This document shows positions 17,061 to 24,723 of a stretch of DNA of 43,717 bases, in pieces. Below the pieces are notes generated by a model. The model was not told where the DNA came from. It did no database searches and saw nothing but the letters and a program-made list of their open reading frames with translations. The translations under genes were made by a program, and so were the position numbers. Within the stretch, counting starts at the first letter, position 1. Every line of letters starts with the position of its first letter. Origin of the DNA: Burkholderiales bacterium (GTDB lineage Bacteria; Pseudomonadota; Gammaproteobacteria; Burkholderiales; SG8-39); assembly GCA_020845995.1 (NCBI GenBank), contig JADLES010000151.1, positions 1 to 43,717 of the forward strand. The letters run 5' to 3'.

Positions 17061-18104
17061 CTAACCGGCGAAATTTTCCTTGTTGGCGGCCTTGCTGCGA
17101 GCTTCGGCCATGGTGATGATGTTCTTCTTGACCAGGTCCGTCAGGTTCTGGTCGAGCGTCTGCATGCCCAGCTGCCCGCCGGTCTGGATCGAGGAATACA
17201 TCTGCGCGATCTTGTTTTCGCGGATTAGGTTGCGGATCGCCGGCGTGCCGATCATGATCTCGTGCGCGGCGACGCGGCCGGCGCCGTCCTTGGTCTTGAG
17301 CAGCGTCTGCGAGATGATCGCGCGGATCGATTCGGAGATCATGGCGCGGATCATGTCCTTCTCGGCGGCCGGGAACACGTCGACGATCCGGTCGATGGTC
17401 TTGGCGGCGGACGAGGTGTGCAGCGTGCCGAACACGAGGTGCCCCGTCTCCGCGCCCGAGAGCGCGAGGCGGATCGTCTCCAGGTCGCGCATTTCGCCCA
17501 CCAGGATCACGTCCGGATCCTCGCGCAGGGCGCTGCGCAGCGCGTTGGCGAACGAGAGCGTGTGCGGGCCCACCTCGCGCTGGTTGATCAGGCATTTCTT
17601 GGATTCGTGCACGAACTCGATCGGGTCCTCGATGGTGAGGATGTGGCCTTCCTCGTTCTCGTTCTTGTGATTGATCATCGCCGCCAGGGTGGTGGACTTG
17701 CCGGACCCGGTTGGCCCCGTGACCAGCACCACACCGCGCGGCTGGTCGGCGAGATCGGTGAAGATCTTGGGCGCCTTCAGATCGGCGAGAGAAAGGATCT
17801 TCGACGGGATGGTCCGCAGCACGGCCGCCGCGCCGCGGTTCTGCACGAAGGCGTTGACGCGGAAGCGGGCGAGGTTCGGCACCGCGAAGGAGAAATCGCA
17901 CTCGAGGTTCTCCTCGTAGAACTTGCGCTGGCCGTCGTTCATGATGTCGTAGAGCATGCCGTGCACGTCCTTGTGCTCCATCGCCGGCAAGTTGATGCGC
18001 TTGATGTCGCCATGCACGCGGATCATCGGCGGCAGCCCCGACGACAGGTGCAGGTCGGAGGCTTTGTTCTTCACGACAAAGGCAAGCAATTCAGTGAGAT
18101 CCAT
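17061..18104 (-). CDS. pilT: Type IV pilus twitching motility ATPase PilT
   Basis: Hexameric ATPase at the pilus base that depolymerises the pilus, driving twitching and DNA uptake. 347 residues, the family length, from the ATG at 18104 (MDLTELLAFVVKNKASDLHLS). Walker A is GPTGSGKST (near 130), the Asp box is TIEDPIEFVHES, Walker B VILVGEMRD, His box AETGHLVFGTLHTSS, and the C-terminal AIRNLIRE motif required for retraction in characterised PilT is intact (near 284). It is divergent from yggS with only 32 bases between the starts. Confidence 0.98.
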   Translation of the reverse strand: MDLTELLAFVVKNKASDLHLSSGLPPMIRVHGDIKRINLPAMEHKDVHGMLYDIMNDGQRKFYEENLECDFSFAVPNLARFRVNAFVQNRGAAAVLRTIPSKILSLADLKAPKIFTDLADQPRGVVLVTGPTGSGKSTTLAAMINHKNENEEGHILTIEDPIEFVHESKKCLINQREVGPHTLSFANALRSALREDPDVILVGEMRDLETIRLALSGAETGHLVFGTLHTSSAAKTIDRIVDVFPAAEKDMIRAMISESIRAIISQTLLKTKDGAGRVAAHEIMIGTPAIRNLIRENKIAQMYSSIQTGGQLGMQTLDQNLTDLVKKNIITMAEARSKAANKENFAG

Positions 18105-18136
18105 TACAATTCCCCGGGAAACGGACGGGTCAAAGT

Positions 18137-18862
18137 ATGCGGTCAATTCACGACAACTTGCAAGCCGTGCGCGAGCGCATTCGCGGCGCCGCGCAGGCCG
18201 CCGGCCGCGACCCGGGCAGCGTGACCTTGTTGGCAGTGTCGAAGACCCACCCAGCGCCCCTCGTAGAGCAGGCCCTGGCGGCCGGACAGCGCGCATTCGG
18301 CGAGAACTTCGTGCAGGAGGCGATGGATAAGATGGACGCGCTCCGCGGCCGGGGGGCGGAGTGGCACCTGATCGGAACTTTGCAGAGCAACAAGACACGT
18401 CAGGTCGCCGCGCGCTTCGACTGGGTGCAGAGCGTCGAGAGCGAGAAGATCGCGCGCCGCCTCGCGGAGCAGCGTCCAGGCAGCCTGCCGGCGCTGAATG
18501 TCCTCATCCAGGTGAACGTTTCCGGGGAGGCGAGCAAGAGCGGCGTGACGCCGGGAGAAGTGCCCGGACTCGCGAAAGCAGTGGGCGGCATGGCGCGCCT
18601 GCGGCTGCGCGGCCTGATGGCGATTCCCGAGCCGGGCGCGGAGGCCGCGCGGTACCGCGAGCTGGGAGCGCTGTACGGAACTCTGCAGGCCGCGTTCGGC
18701 TTCGACACCCTGTCGGTCGGCATGTCCGACGACCTGGAGACCGCGATCGCCGAGGGCTCGACCATGGTCCGCATCGGCACCGCAATATTCGGGGAACGCC
18801 GGAGCAGGGGGAACGACGTTCCCCCCGCACCCCCCTCGCGGAAGATGAGGCCGGCCGCGTGA
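18137..18862 (+). CDS. yggS: PLP homeostasis protein (YggS/PLPBP family)
   Basis: Pyridoxal-phosphate-binding regulator with an alanine-racemase-like single barrel and no known catalytic activity; it helps buffer PLP and affects amino-acid and keto-acid pools. 241 residues. The PLP lysine is Lys36 in LLAVSKTHP; other family motifs are GENFVQEA, WHLIGTLQSNK, LIQVNVSGEASKSG, LRLRGLMAIP and LSVGMSDDLETAIAEGSTMVRIGTAIFG. The C-terminal extension after FGER (RSRGNDVPPAPPSRKMRPAA) is not part of the fold. Divergent from pilT and upstream of proC, a very widespread order. Confidence 0.96.
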   Translation: MRSIHDNLQAVRERIRGAAQAAGRDPGSVTLLAVSKTHPAPLVEQALAAGQRAFGENFVQEAMDKMDALRGRGAEWHLIGTLQSNKTRQVAARFDWVQSVESEKIARRLAEQRPGSLPALNVLIQVNVSGEASKSGVTPGEVPGLAKAVGGMARLRLRGLMAIPEPGAEAARYRELGALYGTLQAAFGFDTLSVGMSDDLETAIAEGSTMVRIGTAIFGERRSRGNDVPPAPPSRKMRPAA

Positions 18863-19683
18863 ACGTGGCGATGCACGTCGTCTTCATCGGCGGCGGCAAC
18901 ATGGCCGATGCGCTGATCGGCGGCATGCTCAGGAACGGCTTTACACCGGGCCAGTTGCGCGCGATCGAGGTCGACGGCGCGGCGCGCCGGCGCCTCTTCG
19001 AGAAATATCGCATCGAATGCCTGGCCGAGCCGCGCGGCGCGATTCGTGCCGGCGAGGTGGTGGTGTTCGCGGTCAAGCCGCAGCAGATGCAGGAAGCGGC
19101 GCGCTTCTCCGGCCTCAAGCCGAACGCCAACCTGGTGGTGAGCATCGCCGCGGGCATCACGCTCGCCGCCCTGGCGGGCTGGCTGGGGGGGCCGAACCTG
19201 ACCCACACGAAGCTGGTGCGCGCCATGCCGAATACCCCGGCACTGATCGGCGCGGGCGTCGCCGGCCTGTACGCTCTGCCCGGCGTGAGCGCAGCCGAGC
19301 GCAAGCAGGCCGAGGCGATCCTGGGGGCGGTGGGCGCGACGGTGTGGATCGAGAAGGAGGAGTTGATGGACGTGGTCACCGCCGTTTCGGGCAGCGGTCC
19401 CGCCTACGTGTTCTGGTTCATCGAGCAGCTTGCGGCGGCGGGCGAGAGTCTGGGCTTATCCAGAGAAATTTCCCAGAAGCTGGCCATCGAAACCGTGCTT
19501 GGTTCGGCAAAGCTCGCGGCGCAGAGCGGCGATGCGCCCGCGCTGCTGCGCGAGCGTGTGACCTCCAAGGGCGGCACCACCGAGGCGGCGCTCAGGACGT
19601 TCGAAGAGCACAAGCTCGCCGAGCGCTTCCTGCGCGCGGTCGAGGCCGCGCGCGACCGCGGCGCCGAGCTGGCCAAGGGCTAG
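18859..19683 (+). CDS. proC: Pyrroline-5-carboxylate reductase
   Basis: Last step of proline synthesis: reduces 1-pyrroline-5-carboxylate with NAD(P)H. The N-terminal Rossmann motif is VFIGGGNMADALIGGML; the conserved C-terminal helices include DVVTAVSGSGPAYVFWFIE and SKGGTTEAAL. The GTG at 18859 (GTGA overlap with yggS, and a TGAGG about 8 bases upstream) gives 274 residues. An ATG at 18871 giving 270 residues is the alternative and matches the usual family N-terminus equally well. Confidence 0.96.
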   Translation: MNVAMHVVFIGGGNMADALIGGMLRNGFTPGQLRAIEVDGAARRRLFEKYRIECLAEPRGAIRAGEVVVFAVKPQQMQEAARFSGLKPNANLVVSIAAGITLAALAGWLGGPNLTHTKLVRAMPNTPALIGAGVAGLYALPGVSAAERKQAEAILGAVGATVWIEKEELMDVVTAVSGSGPAYVFWFIEQLAAAGESLGLSREISQKLAIETVLGSAKLAAQSGDAPALLRERVTSKGGTTEAALRTFEEHKLAERFLRAVEAARDRGAELAKG

Positions 19684-19696
19684 GCGAGCGCAACCG

Positions 19697-20269
19697 ATGC
19701 TGCAGCAGATCGCCAGCTTCCTGGTCGGCGTCGTCGCGGATTTCTTCGTCTACCTGCTGCTCGGACGCTTCCTCATGCAATGCCTGCGCGTGCCGTTTCG
19801 CAACGTGCTCGGCCAGTTCATCATCGCGGCGACCAACTGGATGGTGATGCCCGCTCGCCGCGTCATCCCGGCGCTGTTCGGGTTCGACTGGGCCTCGCTC
19901 GCGCTTGCCTGGCTCGCGCAGGCGCTCGGCCTGTGGGCGATCTACGCGATCGCCGGGGCGAGCTTCGCGTCCGCGCCGGACATCGCCGCGGGAATCCTCG
20001 CCCTGCTCGCGCTGCTGGACCTGGCGCGCTACACGATCTACCTGTTCGTGATCGTGCTAGTCGTGCAGGCGGTGCTTTCCTGGGTGAGCCCGTACTCGCC
20101 CGTGGCGCCGCTGCTGGACGCCCTCACGCGCCCGTTCCTGCGGCCGATCCGGCGCTTGGTGCCGCCGCTCGCCAACGTCGACCTGTCGCCGCTGGTGCTG
20201 ATCGTGCTGCTGCAGGTGCTGCTGATCCCGCTCGCCTACCTGCGCTCGATCGCCGCCGGACTGTTCTAG
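19697..20269 (+). CDS. YggT family integral membrane protein
   Basis: 190 residues with two similar halves, each with two hydrophobic helices, characteristic of the duplicated YggT family. The first half contains RFLMQCLRVPFRNVLGQFIIAATNWMVMPARRVIP and the second LSWVSPYSPVAPLLDALTRPFLRPIRRLVPP; the shared NxxxxxxxxP(R)RxIP pattern is the domain signature. Related proteins have been linked to osmotic-shock tolerance and, in other lineages, to cell division and respiratory complex assembly; the role here is inferred only. It follows proC by 13 bases in the yggS-proC-yggT operon. Confidence 0.93.
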   Translation: MLQQIASFLVGVVADFFVYLLLGRFLMQCLRVPFRNVLGQFIIAATNWMVMPARRVIPALFGFDWASLALAWLAQALGLWAIYAIAGASFASAPDIAAGILALLALLDLARYTIYLFVIVLVVQAVLSWVSPYSPVAPLLDALTRPFLRPIRRLVPPLANVDLSPLVLIVLLQVLLIPLAYLRSIAAGLF

Positions 20270-20270
20270 C

Positions 20271-20286
20271 GCCGCCGCGCGGCGGC
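20271..20286. repeat. GC-only palindrome between convergent genes
   Basis: GCCGCCGCGCGGCGGC is a perfect 16-base palindrome in the 25-base gap between the ends of yggT and aceK. It could act as a bidirectional pause or terminator hairpin, but no T-run is present on either side, so termination is only a possibility. Confidence 0.35.
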
Positions 20287-20294
20287 GGCCGCCG

Positions 20295-22076
20295 TCAGCG
20301 ACGGAAGCGCAGCGATGCGTCGTAGGGAAAAACGTCCTCCTGGATGCCGGCGCGCAGGCGCTCCTGCTTGCCGGTCCAGAAGCCGGGGTCCATCAGGTCG
20401 GCGTGCTGCTCGAGAAACGCGTCGCGCGCCTCGTGCCCGCTGACCAGGAAGCTCGCGAACTGCTCGGGAAAGACGTCGTTCTCGCCCACCGTGTAGTAGG
20501 GCTCGGCCGACATTTCGTCCTCTGGCGTGCGCGGCGGCGGGATGCGGCGGAAATTGCAGTTGCTCAGGTACTCGATCTCGTCGTAGTCGTAGAACACGAC
20601 CCGCTCGTGCCGGGTCATGCCGAAGTTCTTGATCAGCATGTCGCCCGGGAAGATGCCGGCGCTGGCGAGCTCCTTGATGGCGCAGCCGTAGTCGCGCAGC
20701 GCGTGGCGCATGCGCGCCCGGTCGCCGTCGCGCGCCGCCTCCTGCAGGTAGAGGTTCAAGGGCTGCATGCGGCGCTCGATATACATGTGCTTGATGACGA
20801 CCTTGTCGTCCTCGATCTCGATGTTGGAGGCCACCTCGGCCTTCAGTTCCGCGAGCAGCGCCGGGTCGAACCGCTCGATCGGCAGCGCGACCATGGAATA
20901 CTCGAGCGTGTCGGCGAGGCGCCCGACCCGATCGTGGTACTTCACCAGCAGGTACTTGCGCTTCACCGTGTCGTGGTCCATCTCCTTGGGCGGCGCGAAG
21001 CGGTCGCGAATCACCTTGAACACGTACATGAACGAGGGCAGCGTGAAGACCAGCATCACCATGCCCTTGATGCCGGGCGCGACGGTGAAATTGTCCGTCG
21101 AGTGCTTCAGGTGATAGAAAAGGTCGCGGTAGAAGAGCGTCTTGCCCTGCTTGGCGAGGCCGACCGCGTTGTACAGCTCGGCGCGCGGCTTCTTCGGCAT
21201 CAGGGTGCGCAGGAACGAGACGCAGGCCGCCGGCACCTCCATGTCGACCATGAAGTAGGCGCGCGCGTATGAGAAGAGGACGAGCAGCTGCTCCTGCTCG
21301 GCGAGCAGGGCGTCCAGATAGAGTTCGCCGCGCTCGTTGCGCAGGATCGGCACCGCGAAGGGCAGCTCGCGGTTGCCGTTCAGCACCTTGCCGACGATGT
21401 AGGCGCCCTTGTTGCGGAAGAAGAGCGAGCTGAGTACCTGGATCTGCAGGCTCGGCCGCGCGCGCGTCGGCCGCGGAAAATGCGCGCGCAGCGCGCGCAC
21501 CAGGCTGCGCAAATCGCGGCGCAGGTTCTCGAAAGGGTTGGCGAGGCCGAAATCGCGCACGATGCGCTCGAGCGCCGCGCGCGGCCCGGCGCCGTTCGCG
21601 CCGCGCCTCGGGTAGTAGCAGCGGTAGGCGGGTTCTTCGCCTTCCAGGTGCTCGGTGGCGACCGCCGGCCGCCAGAAAATGAATTCGTTGCGATAGTAGC
21701 GCCGGTGCAGCACGGCGCAGGCGACCGAGTTGTAGAAGGTCTCGGCGCATTCGGGCTGGCGGTGCTCGTGCAGGAGCGGGATGTAGGCGAGCTTGATCGC
21801 CGGCCAGAGCGTCTCGTCCAGCTCGGCCTCGGGAAACCGGTCGAGGATGCCGCGCACCGCCTCCTCGACCCTCGTGTCGTACATCTTGATGCGGTCGCGG
21901 GCGAGCGCACCCGCGGCGGTCCAGTCGCCCGCTTCGAAATGTCGCTTCGCCTGGCGCGAGGCGTCGCGGAACAGGCGGTAGTGCCGGTCGAAGCCGGCGA
22001 GGATTGCCTGCGCCACCGCCGAGGCCCGCTGCGAGCGGGCTTCGGGGTGCGTCTGGACCCTCGCCGGGTGGCTCAC
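20295..22076 (-). CDS. aceK: Isocitrate dehydrogenase kinase/phosphatase
   Basis: Bifunctional enzyme that phosphorylates and inactivates isocitrate dehydrogenase, pushing carbon into the glyoxylate shunt, and reverses it by dephosphorylation. 593 residues, the usual length. Family features visible are the N-terminal AQAILAGFDRHYRLFRDASRQAK, the ATP-loop region IKGMVMLVFTLPSFMYVFKVIRDRFAPPKEM (as FTLPSFMYVFKVIRD), and the catalytic region PGDMLIKNFGMTRHERVVFYDYDEIEYL. The gene starts 7 bases after aceA, so shunt enzyme and branch-point regulator are cotranscribed. No aceB (malate synthase) is present. Confidence 0.97.
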   Translation of the reverse strand: MSHPARVQTHPEARSQRASAVAQAILAGFDRHYRLFRDASRQAKRHFEAGDWTAAGALARDRIKMYDTRVEEAVRGILDRFPEAELDETLWPAIKLAYIPLLHEHRQPECAETFYNSVACAVLHRRYYRNEFIFWRPAVATEHLEGEEPAYRCYYPRRGANGAGPRAALERIVRDFGLANPFENLRRDLRSLVRALRAHFPRPTRARPSLQIQVLSSLFFRNKGAYIVGKVLNGNRELPFAVPILRNERGELYLDALLAEQEQLLVLFSYARAYFMVDMEVPAACVSFLRTLMPKKPRAELYNAVGLAKQGKTLFYRDLFYHLKHSTDNFTVAPGIKGMVMLVFTLPSFMYVFKVIRDRFAPPKEMDHDTVKRKYLLVKYHDRVGRLADTLEYSMVALPIERFDPALLAELKAEVASNIEIEDDKVVIKHMYIERRMQPLNLYLQEAARDGDRARMRHALRDYGCAIKELASAGIFPGDMLIKNFGMTRHERVVFYDYDEIEYLSNCNFRRIPPPRTPEDEMSAEPYYTVGENDVFPEQFASFLVSGHEARDAFLEQHADLMDPGFWTGKQERLRAGIQEDVFPYDASLRFRR

Positions 22077-22083
22077 TCCCGGA

Positions 22084-23430
22084 TCAGGCGACCTTCTTCG
22101 CCTGCTTCGGCTTGACGAGCGCGTCCGGGCCGGCTGCCCGCTCCGCCTGCCCCCCGAAAAACTGCTCGTCTTCGGTGGAGCCGTGCAGCGCCGTGGTGGA
22201 GGCCTTACCGGCGGTGACGACCTGGGTGATCTGGTCGAAGTAGCCAGTGCCGACCTCGCGCTGGTGCTTGACCGCGGTGAACCCCTTCTCGGCGGCGGCG
22301 AACTCCTTTTCCTGCAGCTCGACGAACGCGGTCATGTTGTTGCGCGCGTAGCCGTGCGCGAGCTCGAACATCGAGTAGTTGAGCGCATGGAACCCGGCCA
22401 GGGTGATGAACTGGAATTTGTAGCCGATCGCGGCCAGCTCGCGCTGGAATTTGCCGATCGTGGCGTCGTCGAGGTTCCTCTTCCAGTTGAACGAGGGCGA
22501 GCAGTTGTAGGCGAGCATCTTGCCCGGATACTGCTTGCGGATGCCCTCGGCGAACTTCCTGGCGAAGGCGAGATCCGGCGTGCCCGTCTCGCACCAGACC
22601 ATGTCCGCGTACTCCGCGTAGGCGAGGCCGCGCGACAGCGCCTGTGCGAACCCATTCCTCGTCTTGTAGAAGCCTTCCGAGGTGCGCTCGCCGGTGATGA
22701 ATGGCTTGTCGTTCTCGTCGACATCCGAAGTCACGATGTCGGCCGCCTCCGCGTCGGTGCGCGCGAGCAGCACGGTCGGCACGCCCATCACGTCGGCCGC
22801 GAGGCGCGCGGCGATGAGCTTCTGCACCGCCTCCTGCGTGGGCACCAGCACCTTGCCGCCCATGTGGCCGCATTTCTTGACGGAGGCCAGCTGATCCTCG
22901 AAATGCACGCCGGCGGCGCCGGCGTCGATCATCGCCTTCATGAGCTCGAAGGCGTTCAGCACGCCGCCGAAGCCCGACTCCGCGTCGGCGACGATGGGCG
23001 CGAACCAGTCGATGTCGCCCTTGCCCTCCATCGTCTGGATCTGGTCCTGGCGCATGAGCGCGTTGTTGATGCGCTTCACCACCGAGGGGACCGAGGTGGT
23101 CGCGTACAGCGACTGGTCCGGGTACATGGAGAGCGAATCGTTGGCGTCGGCGGCCACCTGCCAGCCCGAGAGGTAGATCGCCGGCACGCCGGCCTTCACC
23201 TGCTGCATCGCCTGGTTGCCCGTGAGCGCGCCCAGCGAATTCACAAACGGCATCTCGTTGCACTTTTTCCACAGCTTCTCGGCGCCCAGTTTCGCCAGCG
23301 TGTGCTCGATCTTCACGCTGCCGCGCAATCGCACCACGTCCTCGGCGGTGTAACCGCGCTTCACTCCCTGCCAGCGCGGGTTCTCGGTCCAGTCTTTCTG
23401 CAGCTTGACGGCTTCTTCTTGGCGATTCAT
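22084..23430 (-). CDS. aceA: Isocitrate lyase
   Basis: Cleaves isocitrate to glyoxylate and succinate, first step of the glyoxylate shunt, needed for growth on acetate or fatty acids. 448 residues from the ATG at 23430, chosen because GGAG sits 5 bases upstream; an in-frame ATG at 23502 lacks this. The catalytic signature KKCGHMGGK (Cys near residue 187), the metal-site region [10 protein letters not shown], and the late motif YNCSPSFNW are intact. The C-terminus ends in a short Lys-rich tail ([10 protein letters not shown]). It has an unusually long (180 bases) and AT-rich upstream region for this window. Confidence 0.98.
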   Translation of the reverse strand: MNRQEEAVKLQKDWTENPRWQGVKRGYTAEDVVRLRGSVKIEHTLAKLGAEKLWKKCNEMPFVNSLGALTGNQAMQQVKAGVPAIYLSGWQVAADANDSLSMYPDQSLYATTSVPSVVKRINNALMRQDQIQTMEGKGDIDWFAPIVADAESGFGGVLNAFELMKAMIDAGAAGVHFEDQLASVKKCGHMGGKVLVPTQEAVQKLIAARLAADVMGVPTVLLARTDAEAADIVTSDVDENDKPFITGERTSEGFYKTRNGFAQALSRGLAYAEYADMVWCETGTPDLAFARKFAEGIRKQYPGKMLAYNCSPSFNWKRNLDDATIGKFQRELAAIGYKFQFITLAGFHALNYSMFELAHGYARNNMTAFVELQEKEFAAAEKGFTAVKHQREVGTGYFDQITQVVTAGKASTTALHGSTEDEQFFGGQAERAAGPDALVKPKQAKKVA

Positions 23431-23484
23431 CCGTTCTCCATGAGCAAGGGTTTGAACTGCAAGGAGATTACGATTTCGGATGAC

Positions 23485-23600
23485 GCAGAGCAACATTGCC
23501 ATTCCGCATCATGAAATAACGTAAAAACAATGATTTACATAGCGTTAGCGGGATGATATTCCACGATATGAATGGAGTTTTCAAATCGCTGTTGCTCCGC
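23485..23600. promoter_or_regulatory. aceA upstream region with a spaced inverted repeat
   Basis: The gap 23431-23610 between aceA and rodA is the most AT-rich stretch of the window. GCAGAGCAACA (23485-23495) and TGTTGCTCCGC (23590-23600) are reverse complements with one mismatch, about 94 bases apart. The second also contains the short palindrome TTGC-GGA-GCAA when read on the minus strand. Their placement flanking the probable promoter suggests paired operator sites for a regulator of the glyoxylate shunt. The regulator is unknown, and no convincing -35/-10 pair could be fixed. Confidence 0.4.
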
Positions 23601-23610
23601 AAAATCGCGC

Positions 23611-24723
23611 CTAGGTTTGCACCAGCCGCCGGTGGTTGTGCACGCTCATGAGGATGCCGATGCCGAGGAACAGCGTGAGCAGCGCCGTGCCGCCGTACGA
23701 AATGAACGGCAGCGGCACGCCGACCACGGGCAGGATGCCCGAGACCATGCCCATGTTGACGAAGGCGTAGGTGAAAAACATGAGCGTGACGGACGCCGCC
23801 AGCAGGCGCGCGAAAAACGTGGCGGCATTCGCCGCGATCATCAGTCCGCGCGCGATCAGCAGCGCGTAGAGCGTGAGCAGCGCCACGTTGCCGAGCAGGC
23901 CGAACTCCTCGGAAAACACCGCGAAGATGAAGTCGGTATGGCGCTCGGGGATGAATTCAAGATGCGTCTGCGTACCGTGCAGCCAGCCCTTGCCGGCGAT
24001 GCCGCCCGAGCCCACGGCGATCGTCGACTGGATGGCGTGGTAGCCCGCGCCGAGCGGGTCCTGCGTCGGGTCGATCAGGGTGAGGATGCGCCGGCGCTGA
24101 TAGTCGTGCAGCATGCCCCAGAGCGGGGCGAGGCTCGCCAGGCCCAGCACGCCCAGCGCCGCGAGCACTTTCCAGCCGATGCCGGCGAAGAAGATGACGT
24201 AGAACCCCGCCGCGGCAACGAGCACGGCGGTGCCCAGGTCCGGCTGGCGCGCGATCAGCAGCACGGGCACCGCCAGCAGCAGCGCCGCCACGGCGAAGTC
24301 GCGCATGTGCAGCGTCGCCTCGTTCTTGTGGAAGTACCAGGCGAGCATCAGCGGCAGGGCGAGCTTCATCATTTCCGAGGGCTGGAAGCGCGTGACGCCG
24401 ACGTGCAGCCAGCGGCGCGCGCCGTTGGCCACGTCGCCGGCGAGCGCGACGGCGACCAGCAGCGCGAGCCCGAGGACGTAAGCGGGCACCGCGAAGCGCA
24501 TCAGCGTCTGCGGGGGAACCTGCGCGACGATCCACATCGCGGCCAGCGCGACGGCAAGGTTGATCGCCTGCGCGGCGACGCGCCCGGGCACTTCGTAGCT
24601 CGCTGAGAACAGCGTCGCCAGACCGAGCGCCACCAGCGCCAGGCTCAGCCCGAGGAGCGGCCCGTCGATTCCCTGCGCAAGGCGGGCGCCCAGGCGGCGC
24701 GGGGCGAGCTGCGCGAGCTCCAT
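23611..24723 (-). CDS. rodA: Rod-shape determining peptidoglycan glycosyltransferase RodA
   Basis: SEDS-family glycosyltransferase that polymerises glycan strands in the elongasome with PBP2. 370 residues and about ten membrane helices. Signature sequences: the RWLHVGVTRFQPSEMMKLAL loop, QPDLGTAVL, the catalytic-loop region with QSTIAVGSGG and FIPERHTDFIFAVFSEEFG, and the C-terminal GMVSGILPVVGVPLPFISYGG. Start ATG at 24723 overlaps the mrdA stop (TGATG), indicating translational coupling with its partner PBP2. Confidence 0.97.
   Translation of the reverse strand: MELAQLAPRRLGARLAQGIDGPLLGLSLALVALGLATLFSASYEVPGRVAAQAINLAVALAAMWIVAQVPPQTLMRFAVPAYVLGLALLVAVALAGDVANGARRWLHVGVTRFQPSEMMKLALPLMLAWYFHKNEATLHMRDFAVAALLLAVPVLLIARQPDLGTAVLVAAAGFYVIFFAGIGWKVLAALGVLGLASLAPLWGMLHDYQRRRILTLIDPTQDPLGAGYHAIQSTIAVGSGGIAGKGWLHGTQTHLEFIPERHTDFIFAVFSEEFGLLGNVALLTLYALLIARGLMIAANAATFFARLLAASVTLMFFTYAFVNMGMVSGILPVVGVPLPFISYGGTALLTLFLGIGILMSVHNHRRLVQT

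Noticed and set aside
18105-18128. TTGACC-17-ATTGTA as the pilT promoter
   Set aside because: The start of transcription would fall inside the pilT coding sequence, leaving no translatable ATG at 18104.
20271-20286. GC palindrome as a firm terminator
   Set aside because: No T-run on either strand, so it is listed only as a palindrome with low confidence.
23439-23502. Longer isocitrate lyase from ATG 23502, and a mini-frame from the ATG at 23441
   Set aside because: The 24 extra residues do not resemble the family, and a Shine-Dalgarno precedes the ATG at 23430. The mini-frame ends after four codons and is part of the leader.
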